Below the pieces are notes generated by a model. That model ran no database searches, had not been told where the DNA came from, and saw only the letters and a list, made by a program, of their open reading frames with translations. A program made the position numbers and the translations under genes. Below, piece after piece: positions 1 through 8,876 of a stretch of DNA of 64,000 bases. Every line of letters starts with the position of its first letter. The first letter of the stretch is position 1. This DNA is from Roseiarcus sp963759955 (GTDB lineage: Bacteria > Pseudomonadota > Alphaproteobacteria > Rhizobiales > Beijerinckiaceae), in the NCBI GenBank assembly GCA_963759955.1, contig CAVXCA010000079.1, forward strand, positions 28,603-92,602, given 5' to 3'.

Positions 1-1546
1 CCTCGGGCGCATCGGGGCGGTATCGCAGCGTGACGCCGCGCAGTTCGATGGCGCCCGCCGGCGGCGGCAACGTCAAAAGATTCTGCGGCGTCGGTTCGGG
101 CGGCGCATTGAGGATGTCGCCGAGGCGCGCCACCGACACCTGGACCTGCTGGAAGTCCTGCCACAATTGCGACAGGCGAAGGATCGGCTGGATGACCTGC
201 GCCGCGATCATGTTGAAGGCGATGAGTTCGCCGACCGTCATCGCGCCGTCGATCACCGCCTGTGCGCCGAGAAACAGGATCAGCGCCGTCGTCGCCTTGC
301 TGATGTATTGGATGACGCTTTGGCCGACCGAGCCGAGCACGCTGGCGTCGAACGAGGCGCCGACATAGGATGCCAGACGCTCCTCCCACTGCGACTGCAT
401 CATCGGTTCGACGCTGGCGGCCTTGAGCGTCTGCGCGCCGACGATGGATTCGACGAGGAACTGTTGCGAGCGGGCGCCGGCGTTGAACTTTTCGTTGATG
501 CGCTCGCGCAGCGGCGGCCGGATCAAGCCGGCGACGATGAGGTACAAGGGAATCGAGCCGATGACGATCAGCGTCAGCTTGGTCGAATAGAGGAACATCA
601 CCACGAAGAAAATCGCGGTGAAGAAGAGATCGAGCAGCGAGGTGAGGCCCTGGCCGGTGAGGAAGCTGCGGATGGTCTCGAGTTCGCGCACGCGCGCAAC
701 CGTCTGACCGGCCGCGCGCGTCTCGAAGTAGGACAGCGGCAAGCGGAACAAATGATGGAACAGCCGCCGGCCGAGTTCGACGTCGATCCGGTTGGTGGTG
801 TGGTTCAGAGTGTAAGCGCGCAGGAACTGCAGCAGCGAGTCGAACGCGCCGAGCCCGAGCATGCCGACCACGATCACCACCAGGGTCGAGAAGCCCTTGT
901 GAACCAGCACTTTGTCGACGATGAGCTGGAAGAATATCGGCGTCAGCAGCGCGAACGCCTGGACGAACAACGAGGCGACGGCGACCTGGGCGAGCGGCTT
1001 GCGGTATCGCGCGAGCGAGGGCAGAAACCAGCGGAAGCCGAAAGTTGCGGGATTGGCGCCGGCGCCGGCGAGCCGGCGCGTGACCAGGATGACCTCGCCC
1101 GATGTCAGCGCTTCGGCCTCGTCGACGGGCATGTCCACGGCGTTGCGGGCGACCGGCTGGATCAGGCGGACCCGTCCCTTGACGGGCGCGGCGACGATGA
1201 GGGCGAACCCTCCGGCCTTGAGGCCGACAATGGCCGGATAAGGAATGACGTCGAGCCGCTTGGCGCGCGGTCCGCTGAGGATGCGCGATTTCAGCTGCAG
1301 CAAATTCGCGCCGCGCACGAGGTCTTCGGCGGTGGCGGCGCCGCCGCCCAGCGCGAGTTGATGGCGCAGTTGCGCGGGATCGGCGGCGATGCGGTAGTAG
1401 CTTGCGATCATCGCGAGGGCGGTCAGACCGGGATCCGCGGGCGAGGCCGGGCCGCGGCGGAACGGCGTGTCGGCGCTAGGCCGCTCGGGGGTCGGCTCGG
1501 GCGCGGCCTCGGCGCGGCCTCGGTCTGCTGTGGACGCTAAGCCCAT
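1..1546 (-). CDS. Type I secretion ABC transporter (HlyB-like permease/ATPase), C-terminus cut by window edge
   Basis: The 515 visible codons read leftward from an ATG at 1546 and run off the left edge. Residues ~35-140 resemble the C39-peptidase-like N-terminal domain of bacteriocin/RTX exporters. The segment PGLTALAMIASYY sits where C39 peptidases have their catalytic Cys, and here that position is Pro, so the domain should bind rather than cleave cargo, as in HlyB. A long hydrophobic ABC-transporter membrane domain follows. The last visible residues (IELRGVTLRYRPDAPE) are the start of the nucleotide-binding domain; Walker A lies outside the window. The protein would form the inner-membrane motor of a type I secretion system. 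It is divergent from the calpain-like gene at 1939, a plausible substrate. Family assignment is firm; the substrate is inferred from position. Confidence 0.85.
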   Translation of the reverse strand, partial: MGLASTADRGRAEAAPEPTPERPSADTPFRRGPASPADPGLTALAMIASYYRIAADPAQLRHQLALGGGAATAEDLVRGANLLQLKSRILSGPRAKRLDVIPYPAIVGLKAGGFALIVAAPVKGRVRLIQPVARNAVDMPVDEAEALTSGEVILVTRRLAGAGANPATFGFRWFLPSLARYRKPLAQVAVASLFVQAFALLTPIFFQLIVDKVLVHKGFSTLVVIVVGMLGLGAFDSLLQFLRAYTLNHTTNRIDVELGRRLFHHLFRLPLSYFETRAAGQTVARVRELETIRSFLTGQGLTSLLDLFFTAIFFVVMFLYSTKLTLIVIGSIPLYLIVAGLIRPPLRERINEKFNAGARSQQFLVESIVGAQTLKAASVEPMMQSQWEERLASYVGASFDASVLGSVGQSVIQYISKATTALILFLGAQAVIDGAMTVGELIAFNMIAAQVIQPILRLSQLWQDFQQVQVSVARLGDILNAPPEPTPQNLLTLPPPAGAIELRGVTLRYRPDAPE

Positions 1547-1938
1547 GGAGCGGCCTTTTCTGCGGGTTCGGCGCGAAACGCTTTCGCCAACGTCGGACGA
1601 GGACGTTTGCGAGTCGACCTAACACCCAACAATTGGCGATGAATGGTTGCTGAATCGTTGCCGGCGGCCGTTTGGCGGGGCGCCGCGCAGGAAAGAGCGC
1701 TCAAACAGGCAAAAGCGAACGGGACGCCTCGTGCAAGGCACGCCCGTTGAGCGGCGCAATTTTAACCGACCGCACAAATCATTTCTCAACGAACCTCCCA
1801 TAAAGTCGCGTGCACGACTTCAATCGGGCTCCGAAACCGGTCGCGCGTGACGACGACCGCGGGATGCCGGTGAGGAGCGCGAATGCGAGGAAACAAGGCG
1901 TTCTCTGGAGGCCTTCAGAAACGAAAGCGAAGCCGCCC
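1547..1938. other. Divergent intergenic region, no gene recognised
   Basis: About 390 bases lie between the start of the secretion ATPase (leftward) and the calpain-like protease (rightward). It presumably carries both promoters. Short frames exist on both strands but none has family resemblance or a good ribosome binding site. I see no convincing promoter or operator motif. Confidence 0.4.
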
Positions 1939-3750
1939 ATGACCATCAAAGTGACGCTCACGTCCCAGACCGCCGATGACGGGCAGACCATCGCGGGCAG
2001 ATCTTTCATCAGCTCGGTCAGCGACCTCAATGGCCGGGCGATCACCGAATACGCCTTTTTCGACAATGGCGCTGACGGGGGCTACTTCACGCTCAACGGC
2101 GTCAAAGAGGCCGACGGCAAGTGGTTTTACCTCACCGCGGCGCAACTCGCCTCGCTCGAGTATGTCGCCGGCGCCAATGCGGGCTCGGAGACGATTTCGG
2201 TCGAAGCCTATGACGGCGCGCAATGGTCGGCGTCCTATTCGACGACCGAAACGACCGTCGTTCCGCCGCCGACGGTCATCGCCGCGAGCCAGACCCTTTA
2301 CGAAGGCCAGTCGGTCGCCGCGTCGTCGTTGATCGCCTCCACCAGCGTTCCCAAAGGCAAGACGATCACCGAATACGCCGTCATGGACAGCGGAACCGAC
2401 GGCCATCTCGTCTACAATGGCGTGACCCTGACCGCAGGAACCTGGTACGATTTCACCGCCGCGCAGCTCGCCGAAGTGACCTATGTCGCGGGCTCGGGGA
2501 CCGGAACCGACAAGGTGTCGATCGAAGTGTCCGACGGCGGCGCCTTTTCCGCGGCGTCGGTCGCCACGATCACCGTGACGACGCCGCCGAGCGTCGTCTC
2601 GCGGCTCAAGGACCCCGGCATCGCCGCCGACGTCTCCAAGCTGATGGTCAACAATTCGCTGAGCTATAACGCGATGCTGACCATTCTGCAGGACGCCGCG
2701 GTCGGCGGCATGACCGCGACCAAGTTCAGCACGCTGCAGACGCTCGCCTCGATGTTCAATCAGCCAAACGGCGTCACCGTGTCGAGCTATGTCCAGCAGA
2801 TTGCCGACGACGTGATCGGCGGCAATTCGGCCAACGCCTACTGGAACGGCGGTTCGTCGACCGCCGTCGCGCTGGGCAACCTCAGCGCCGCGTCGACCCA
2901 GACCCAAGTGAACGAACTGATCGGCAAGTGGTTCCTCGGGACCGACCTGCCCAGCTTGAGCGTTTCGGCGATCGGCGAGGCGAACTACAATCCGACTTAT
3001 CAGGCGGACACGCAGCCGCTATTCGGCGCCAGCGGCACGCCGAACTATCTTGACGTCAACCAAGGCTACCTCGGCGACTGCTACTTCGTCTCGTCCCTCG
3101 CCGAGACCGCGTTGCAGGATCCGTCGGTTATCGAATCGATGATCACCAGCGACGGCAACGGCGTGTATTCCGTGCGCTTCTATGTCGACGGTCAGGCCGA
3201 CTACGTCACCGTCAATGACGAACTGCCGGTGATGGGCGACGGCTACCAGTGGGCCAACGGCTCGACGCTCGAGTTCGCCAACGGATCGGTGTCGTGGGCG
3301 GCGCTGATCGAAAAGGGGTTTGTCGAGCTCAACGAGCAAACGGCCGCCGCGCAGGCCGGCGGGCACACCACCGGCGACGCTTACGAGGACATCAACGGCG
3401 GGACGGCGTATGCGCTCACCGAGATCACCGACCAGTCGTTCAACACCTACGCGCTGAGTTCGAAGACGACGACCGCCTCGCTGAGCTCGCTGATGTCGAC
3501 GCTCGGCGCCGACTGGAAGGCGGGCGACGAAATCATCCTGTCAACTCCCAACAACGCGGCCGGCAATCTGGTCGCCGATCACATGTTCGAAGTCACAGGC
3601 GTCAACGCCAGCGCGGGCACGATCACCTTGCAGAACCCGTGGAACACGGCGTATTCCGGCTCCATCGCGATGACTTTCACCGACACGATCAAGCAACTGG
3701 CGAGCGCCGGCTGCACGCTCTACGCGACCACCGGAACTGCGGTCGCCTGA
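1939..3750 (+). CDS. Secreted calpain-family (C2) cysteine protease with two N-terminal beta-sandwich repeats
   Basis: 603 aa from ATG 1939; the frame is open to 1810, but the first repeat begins right at this start. Residues ~5-100 and ~110-210 are two similar repeats (ITEYA, YxFTAAQLA and YVAG motifs recur), of the kind found in large secreted adhesins. Residues ~360-600 carry the calpain catalytic core: Cys381 in GYLGDCYFVSSLAE, His548 in DHMFEVTGV and Asn566 in LQNPWN, the canonical C-H-N triad. There is no classical signal peptide, and it lies beside a type I exporter, so export by that system is likely. No GGxGxD RTX nonapeptides are seen, so the export signal would have to be in the short C-terminus. 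Protease activity is supported by the intact triad; target and role are unknown. Single-domain intracellular function is the less likely alternative. Confidence 0.85.
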   Translation: MTIKVTLTSQTADDGQTIAGRSFISSVSDLNGRAITEYAFFDNGADGGYFTLNGVKEADGKWFYLTAAQLASLEYVAGANAGSETISVEAYDGAQWSASYSTTETTVVPPPTVIAASQTLYEGQSVAASSLIASTSVPKGKTITEYAVMDSGTDGHLVYNGVTLTAGTWYDFTAAQLAEVTYVAGSGTGTDKVSIEVSDGGAFSAASVATITVTTPPSVVSRLKDPGIAADVSKLMVNNSLSYNAMLTILQDAAVGGMTATKFSTLQTLASMFNQPNGVTVSSYVQQIADDVIGGNSANAYWNGGSSTAVALGNLSAASTQTQVNELIGKWFLGTDLPSLSVSAIGEANYNPTYQADTQPLFGASGTPNYLDVNQGYLGDCYFVSSLAETALQDPSVIESMITSDGNGVYSVRFYVDGQADYVTVNDELPVMGDGYQWANGSTLEFANGSVSWAALIEKGFVELNEQTAAAQAGGHTTGDAYEDINGGTAYALTEITDQSFNTYALSSKTTTASLSSLMSTLGADWKAGDEIILSTPNNAAGNLVADHMFEVTGVNASAGTITLQNPWNTAYSGSIAMTFTDTIKQLASAGCTLYATTGTAVA

Positions 3751-3782
3751 GCCCGGGGCAACGGGCGAGGCGCGGTTCGGAG

Positions 3783-4496
3783 TTAAACGGTCTTGCCCTC
3801 GTACTGGCAGAGGTCCGCGATCACGCATCGCGCGCACTCGGGAGCGCGCGCCTTGCAGACATAGCGGCCGTGCAGGATCAGCCAGTGGTGGGCGTGCGGC
3901 AGAAACCGCTCGGGAATGATCTTCATCAGGCCGTCCTCGACTTCGAGCGGGGTCTTGCCGCGCGCCAGCGGGATACGGTTGGAAACGCGAAACACATGCG
4001 TGTCGACGGCGAGCGTCGGCGCGCCGAAGGCGACATTGAGCACGACATTGGCGGTCTTGCGCCCGACGCCGGGCAACGCTTCGAGCGCTTCGCGATCGTT
4101 GGGCACCTCGCCGCCGTGATCGCGCACCAGCGCGTGCGACAGCGCGATGACGTTTTTCGCCTTGTTCCTGTAAAGGCCGATCGTCTTGATCCGCTCGGCG
4201 AGCCCCGCTTCGCCGAGCGCCGCCATCTTGGCCGGCGTATCGGCGAGCGCGAACAGCGCCCGCGTCGCCTTGTTGACGCCGACGTCGGTCGCTTGGGCCG
4301 AGAGGACCACCGCGACGAGCAGGGTGAAGGGGTTGCGGTATTCGAGCTCGCTTCTGGGCTCGGGGCGAGCCGCGGCGAGCCGCTCGAAGATCTCGGCGAC
4401 GCGCTCGCGCGACGCAAGCGCGGATTTGTCCGCCGGCCGGCGTGACGAGACGGAGAGAGCCGATTTGCGTTGCGCCGCGTCTTTGCGTTGCGCCAT
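3783..4496 (-). CDS. nth: Endonuclease III (DNA glycosylase/AP lyase)
   Basis: 237 aa. Removes oxidised pyrimidines from DNA and cleaves the abasic site in base-excision repair. The helix-hairpin-helix LPGVGRKTAN (141-150) contains the catalytic Lys147, and the catalytic Asp165 follows in VDTHV. The C-terminal 4Fe-4S loop is complete as Cys214-X6-Cys221-X2-Cys224-X5-Cys230. The length is slightly above the usual ~211 aa because of a ~25-residue basic N-terminal extension. It is divergent from the DUF2244 gene at 4577, with only ~80 bases between them. All catalytic and cluster residues are present, so the call is secure. Confidence 0.97.
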   Translation of the reverse strand: MAQRKDAAQRKSALSVSSRRPADKSALASRERVAEIFERLAAARPEPRSELEYRNPFTLLVAVVLSAQATDVGVNKATRALFALADTPAKMAALGEAGLAERIKTIGLYRNKAKNVIALSHALVRDHGGEVPNDREALEALPGVGRKTANVVLNVAFGAPTLAVDTHVFRVSNRIPLARGKTPLEVEDGLMKIIPERFLPHAHHWLILHGRYVCKARAPECARCVIADLCQYEGKTV

Positions 4497-4576
4497 GTCT
4501 TTGCCTCGCGCTGCGTCGGCCTTATAGTCGGGGCCCGCGGCGCCGCCAAGGCCGCTCGCCGCGCTCGAGGTCGGGC

Positions 4577-5080
4577 ATGGATCAAGCGCCCTTGACGAAC
4601 GAAGCGCCGATTCTCGCGGTGCGGCTGACGCCCCACCGGTCGCTTGATCCCGCTGCCGTTCGCGTGCTGATGGCGGCGACGTTCGTGGTGAGCGCGATCT
4701 TCAGCCTGCCGTTCTATCTCATCGGCGCGTGGCCGATCGTCGGCTTCCTCGGGCTCGACGTCGCCTTGCTCTATTTCGCCTTCCGCGCCAGTTTTCGCGC
4801 GGCGCGCGCCTACGAGGATTTTCGTCTCACCTATTTCGAATTGCTGTTCGCGCGGGTGAGCGCGCGCGGCGCGCGGCGGGAGTGGCGGTTCAATCCGGCC
4901 TGGGTGCGCATCGAGCGCGTCGACCATCAGGAGTTCGGGCCGCAGCGGCTGTCGCTGCTCAGTGGCGGCCGGCGTTGGGAGTTCGGCAAATTCCTCGGTC
5001 CCGACCAAAAGGCGGAATTCGCCGCGACGCTCGGCCGGGCGCTCGCGGAGGCCCGGCGCGGACCGCGGTTTTCGCGTTGA
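4577..5080 (+). CDS. DUF2244 family integral membrane protein
   Basis: 167 aa from ATG 4577 (an upstream in-frame ATG at 4442 would overlap nth antisense and adds only low-complexity Arg-rich sequence). Two hydrophobic segments around residues 30-75 form a helical hairpin; the remainder (EDFRLTYFELLFAR ... WRFNPAWVRIERVD) is the conserved soluble DUF2244 domain. The family is widespread in alphaproteobacteria, and its function is not established. It is divergent from nth, a pairing I recall from related genomes. No catalytic motif is visible. Confidence 0.8.
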   Translation: MDQAPLTNEAPILAVRLTPHRSLDPAAVRVLMAATFVVSAIFSLPFYLIGAWPIVGFLGLDVALLYFAFRASFRAARAYEDFRLTYFELLFARVSARGARREWRFNPAWVRIERVDHQEFGPQRLSLLSGGRRWEFGKFLGPDQKAEFAATLGRALAEARRGPRFSR

Positions 5081-5168
5081 ACGGGTCCGTCTTTCGTTCG
5101 AGTTTGACGTTGGCGTTCCGGCCGGGGCGCCGTAGGATGAATTGGATTTGCGATTGGGGGAGCCCGCG

Positions 5169-5414
5169 ATGATGCGCGTTGTCGGAACCGTGCTATTGGC
5201 GTGTCTGCCGTCCTATGCCGGCGAGGCGTTTGCAGGATCGGCGAGACATGAGGGGCCTCCGCAGCGCTCATGCCATTGGGGCCAAATTGCGTATTCGCCG
5301 AGCGCTCATTGCGCCACCGACCGAGGAATTGTCGAAGTGTGCATGAACGACGGCACGTGGCTGTCCATCGGACAGTGCCAAGGGTCGGTTTGTCGCGAGC
5401 GGTGCGGAGGCTGA
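5169..5414 (+). CDS. Small secreted Cys-rich hypothetical protein
   Basis: 81 aa from ATG 5169, preceded by a strong GGGGGAG about 7 bases upstream (an earlier in-frame ATG at 5142 lacks this). Residues 1-22 look like a signal peptide (VVGTVLLACLPSYAGEAFAG). The mature part is ~60 residues with five cysteines (SCHWG, SAHC, EVCMNDG, GQCQG, VCRERC), suggesting disulfide bonds in the periplasm or outside the cell. No family is recognised. The gene stands alone; function unknown. Confidence 0.55.
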   Translation: MMRVVGTVLLACLPSYAGEAFAGSARHEGPPQRSCHWGQIAYSPSAHCATDRGIVEVCMNDGTWLSIGQCQGSVCRERCGG

Positions 5415-5602
5415 GCGATCGGCTTGCCGCCGAGGCGGGTCAGGGTCGAGGAGGTTCGGCGCGCCGCCGCCCGCGGTTTTCGCGCTGAAGCACAGGCTGC
5501 TTCGAAGAAACCGCGCGGGGTCGGGTCTCGTTCGATCCCGCTTTCCCATTCGTACGTTCCGCCCCCGGAGGCGCGAGTCGGGCGCGGAGGAACGCCGCTC
5601 GG

Positions 5603-6340
5603 TCAACGCGACGAACGCTCTTCATAATTGCGTTGCGTCTCGACGAGCGCTTCGTCCAGCTCTCTCCCGGCGCGATAGGCCGCCAGCCCGTCGGGCCGGG
5701 CCACATCCGGCCGCAGCCTCGCGCAGGGCTCCGCGTCGCCGACGAGGGTGCGGACCGGGATCACCCCTGCCCAGATCGGCAGATCGTAATCCTCTTCGTC
5801 GTCGCTGGCCCCGGCGGCGCGGACCTTCGTCGACGCCTCGTCGATCCGCATCGAGACGACCATGGTGGCCTTGATTTCCTGGGACTGGATGGGGCGCAAC
5901 TGCTCGGCTCGACCGGGATAGAGGCGATTGACGATGCCGTCGAGCGCGCGCGCCTTTTGCTCGGCGTCCTCGACGATCCGCGCCACGCCGAAGCACATGG
6001 CCGAGCGATAATTCACCGAATGGTGGAATGCGGAACGCGCCAGCACGAGCCCGTCGAGATGCGAGACCGTCAAGCAGACCGGCGTTCCCGCGCGAAGATG
6101 GCGCAACATCCGGCTCGCGGACGAGCCATGCCAATAGAGGACGTCCCCTTCGCGCCAATGAATGGTCGGCGTGCAATAGGGCTGGTCGTCGATGACGTAA
6201 GCGACATGGCAAAAAAATCCGGCGTCGAGCACGCCGTAAACAGCGTCGCGGTCATAAGCGCCGCGCTCGTGCAGGCGCTTTATCCGATTGCGCTCGGCGA
6301 CGGGGAAGGCGTCGGTTTCGGCGGTCTGGCGGTCGGTCAT
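5603..6340 (-). CDS. Pyridoxamine 5'-phosphate oxidase-like FMN-binding protein
   Basis: 245 aa from ATG 6340 (the frame is open to 6454, but the conserved part starts just after 6340). It has the split-barrel flavin-binding fold signature: GFFCHVAYVIDDQPYCTPTI, then YWHGSSASRMLRHL, then VCLTVSHLDGLVLARSAFHHS and NYRSAMCFG. These resemble MocR-linked PNPOx-like proteins rather than PdxH. It is divergent from a MocR/GntR-aminotransferase regulator at 6432 with ~90 bases between. Such pairs are usually regulator and target, so a pyridoxal-phosphate-related role is inferred. True PdxH activity is not demonstrated by the sequence. Confidence 0.85.
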   Translation of the reverse strand: MTDRQTAETDAFPVAERNRIKRLHERGAYDRDAVYGVLDAGFFCHVAYVIDDQPYCTPTIHWREGDVLYWHGSSASRMLRHLRAGTPVCLTVSHLDGLVLARSAFHHSVNYRSAMCFGVARIVEDAEQKARALDGIVNRLYPGRAEQLRPIQSQEIKATMVVSMRIDEASTKVRAAGASDDEEDYDLPIWAGVIPVRTLVGDAEPCARLRPDVARPDGLAAYRAGRELDEALVETQRNYEERSSR

Positions 6341-6431
6341 GGCGCTTGCATCCTCATGGCGTGCGTGCGCAATGTGCGGCATGGCATTGGCGCGAAAAAG
6401 ATCCAATTCTCGATCAAAAGTTCCGACCAAT

Positions 6432-7823
6432 ATGCCCGATTGGTCGGCGCTCATGCCGGTTCTGCCCGGCCGAGGTCCGCGCGCGCGGGAGCTTTACGCC
6501 GCGATTCGACGGCTGATCGAGGCGGGACTGGCGCCGTCGGGCGCCAAGCTGCCGACGACTCGCGACTTCGCCAAAAGGCTCGGTCTGTCCCGCTCGGCCG
6601 CCGTGATCGCGTTCGAAATGTTGAAAGCGGAAGGTTTCGCCGAGGCGCGGATCGGCGCGGGAACCTTCGTGGCGGCGGCCGTGCCGATTTTGGCGGCGGC
6701 GACCGCCAGCGCCCGCGCAACGGATTCTCACGCCTCAGCGCCGCGGCCTTGCGAATTGGGCGCGACCATGCCGGACGACCGGACCATGCAGGTCTTGCGC
6801 AAGCTGCTCTCTCGGCGTCTCAGCCGGCCAGGCCAGGAGCATTTCCGCTACGGCGATCCGCGCGGCGGGGTTGTCCTGCGCGAGGCTATCGCGGGCTATC
6901 TCAGGTCCGCACGCGGCGTTCGGTGCGACGCCGATCAGATCGTCGTCACGTCGGGCGCCTTGCACGGATTGAACCTCGTCGCTCGATCGCTGCTTTCGCC
7001 GGGCGATGCGGTATGGATCGAAGACCCGTGCTACGGCAAGGCGCGCGCGGCGCTGGCGAGCGCCGGCGCCCGCATCGTCGGGGCGCCGGTCGATAGCGAG
7101 GGCTTGAACCCCGTTTTGGGCGAGGCGCTCTGTCCGAGGGCGCGCGCGGTCTATGTCACGCCGTCGCATCAGTTTCCACTCGGGGTCGCGATGACGATGC
7201 GCCGCCGCTTAGCCCTGATCGACTGGGCGCGTCGCTCCGACGCCTGGATCATCGAGGACGACTACGACAGCGAATTTCGCTTCGCCGGCCCGCCGTTGAC
7301 GGCGTTGCAGGGCATCGACGACTCCGGGCGCGTCGCTTATCTCGGAACTTTCTCCAAGGCTTTGTTTCCCGGCCTTCGGGTCGGATACGCGGTCGTTCCC
7401 GAACGGCTCATGGACGCCGTGCTGGAAGTTCGCGCTCGGACGGACGCGCTGCCGTCGACTTTGGCCGAGGGCGCCATCGCGGACTTGTTGAACGGGGGCC
7501 ATTTCGCCGCTCACTTGCGGCGCGCCCGACGTCGGATTCAAGTCTCGCGCGACGCGCTGGTGGAAAGTCTCAACGCGCATTCGCACGGCGCGCTGGAGGC
7601 GTCGACGCCGGAGCAGGGGCTGCATCTCATTGCGAAGCTCGTCAGCCAAAGAAGGGACACGGAGATCGCGGCGGCGGCGAACGCGGCGGGCGTCGCGGCG
7701 CGCGCTCTCTCTCCAATGTTCGTGGACGCTCCGCCGTGGAACGGCCTAGTGCTCGGCTTTTCCGGACACACAGCCGAGGAACTGCGCCTCGCGGCGGTCA
7801 AGATCTGCGCGCAACTGAGATAG
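6432..7823 (+). CDS. MocR/PdxR-family transcriptional regulator (GntR wHTH + aminotransferase-like domain)
   Basis: 463 aa from ATG 6432. Residues ~10-75 form a GntR winged helix (LYAAIRRLIEAG, LPTTRDFAKRLGLSRSAAV). A linker follows, and residues ~110-460 form a fold-type I aminotransferase domain. The pyridoxal phosphate lysine is Lys309 in GTFSKALFPGLRVGY, and IIEDDYDSEFRF carries the cofactor-contacting Asp. MocR proteins use PLP as an effector and often control vitamin B6 or amino-acid genes. The divergent PNPOx-like gene at 5603-6340 is the likely target. Operator not identified. Confidence 0.9.
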   Translation: MPDWSALMPVLPGRGPRARELYAAIRRLIEAGLAPSGAKLPTTRDFAKRLGLSRSAAVIAFEMLKAEGFAEARIGAGTFVAAAVPILAAATASARATDSHASAPRPCELGATMPDDRTMQVLRKLLSRRLSRPGQEHFRYGDPRGGVVLREAIAGYLRSARGVRCDADQIVVTSGALHGLNLVARSLLSPGDAVWIEDPCYGKARAALASAGARIVGAPVDSEGLNPVLGEALCPRARAVYVTPSHQFPLGVAMTMRRRLALIDWARRSDAWIIEDDYDSEFRFAGPPLTALQGIDDSGRVAYLGTFSKALFPGLRVGYAVVPERLMDAVLEVRARTDALPSTLAEGAIADLLNGGHFAAHLRRARRRIQVSRDALVESLNAHSHGALEASTPEQGLHLIAKLVSQRRDTEIAAAANAAGVAARALSPMFVDAPPWNGLVLGFSGHTAEELRLAAVKICAQLR

Positions 7824-7894
7824 ATGCCGCTTCGCCCGCCAGATTCGATGGCGAAACATCCGGCGCTCGACGCACGCCTAACAGCAACGCGCCG

Positions 7895-8869
7895 CTAGAA
7901 CGCCGCCTGACGGCGCACGAGCTGATCGACGCGCTCGTTTTCGGCCGGCGTCAGTTTGGCGGTCGCGGCGTCGAGTTCGGGGTCGTCGATGCCGGCGGCC
8001 TTGGCGAAGCGATTCCAGGTCGCCGCTTCGACGAGATCGCGGGGCACGCCGCGGCCGGTGGCGTAGAGATGGGCGAGACGGTTCTGCGCGATCGGATTGT
8101 TGCGCGCCGCCGCGATGAGGAAGAGCTGCGCCGCCGCGGCCTCGTTCTTTTCGACGCCGACGCCGTTGAACAGCATGATCGCATATTCGACCTGGCCGGC
8201 GATGATGCCGCCGTCGGCGGCGCGTTTGAGCCAATGCGCGGCTTCCCCGATATCGAGCGGAACGCCGCGGCCCTCCCGCAGCAGGACGCCGTAGGAGTAG
8301 GCGCCGTTGTCGTCGCCGGCGATGGCGGCGCGGCGAAAGTAATCGGCGGCTTTGGTGAAATCGGGCTTAGTCGTCGCATCGCCCTGGATCGCCATGACGC
8401 CGAGATTGTACAGCGCGCCGGCCTGGCCTTTCGCCGCGGCGATTTCGAACTGCGCTTTGGCGCCGGCGCGATCCTTGTCGATGCCGGGGGCGCCGGTGAC
8501 CAAGAGCGTCCCGAGCGCGAACGCCGCCTCCCTGTCGCCCAGACCGCTCGCCAGGCGATACCAGCGCGCGGCCTCCGCCATGTCCTGCCGAACCGCGCAG
8601 CCGTCGCGATAGATCTCGCCGATCAAGGTCATTGCGGCGGCGTCCTTGGGGTTCGCCGCGACCCGCCTCATCGCTTCGCGGAGCGCGGTGATGAAAAAGC
8701 CGCGCTGATAGGCGCCGAACGCCAGATCGGGCGCCGGCCCCGGCGCGGGCGTCGCGCCGCCGCTTTGCGCGGGCGGCTCATGAGACGGCCAAAGAGTCTG
8801 CGCGCGCGACGGGCCGGACGCGGCCAGAACGAGAAATACGGCAAAACCTGCGTGAAACGCTTTTTTCAT
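7895..8869 (-). CDS. Sel1-like tetratricopeptide-type repeat protein, secreted
   Basis: 324 aa. Residues 1-23 form a signal peptide ending near SRA-QT, followed by a Pro-rich linker to ~50. The rest is a run of Sel1-like repeats of ~36 residues (DMAEAARWYRLASGLGDREA, DFTKAADYFRRAA, DIGEAAHWLKRAADGG), which form a protein-binding alpha-solenoid in the periplasm. The gene ends 8 bases after the stop side of the ThiE-like gene upstream, so the two are probably co-transcribed. Binding partner unknown; Sel1 proteins commonly act in envelope or signalling assemblies. Confidence 0.85.
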   Translation of the reverse strand: MKKAFHAGFAVFLVLAASGPSRAQTLWPSHEPPAQSGGATPAPGPAPDLAFGAYQRGFFITALREAMRRVAANPKDAAAMTLIGEIYRDGCAVRQDMAEAARWYRLASGLGDREAAFALGTLLVTGAPGIDKDRAGAKAQFEIAAAKGQAGALYNLGVMAIQGDATTKPDFTKAADYFRRAAIAGDDNGAYSYGVLLREGRGVPLDIGEAAHWLKRAADGGIIAGQVEYAIMLFNGVGVEKNEAAAAQLFLIAAARNNPIAQNRLAHLYATGRGVPRDLVEAATWNRFAKAAGIDDPELDAATAKLTPAENERVDQLVRRQAAF

Positions 8870-8876
8870 GGGCCCG

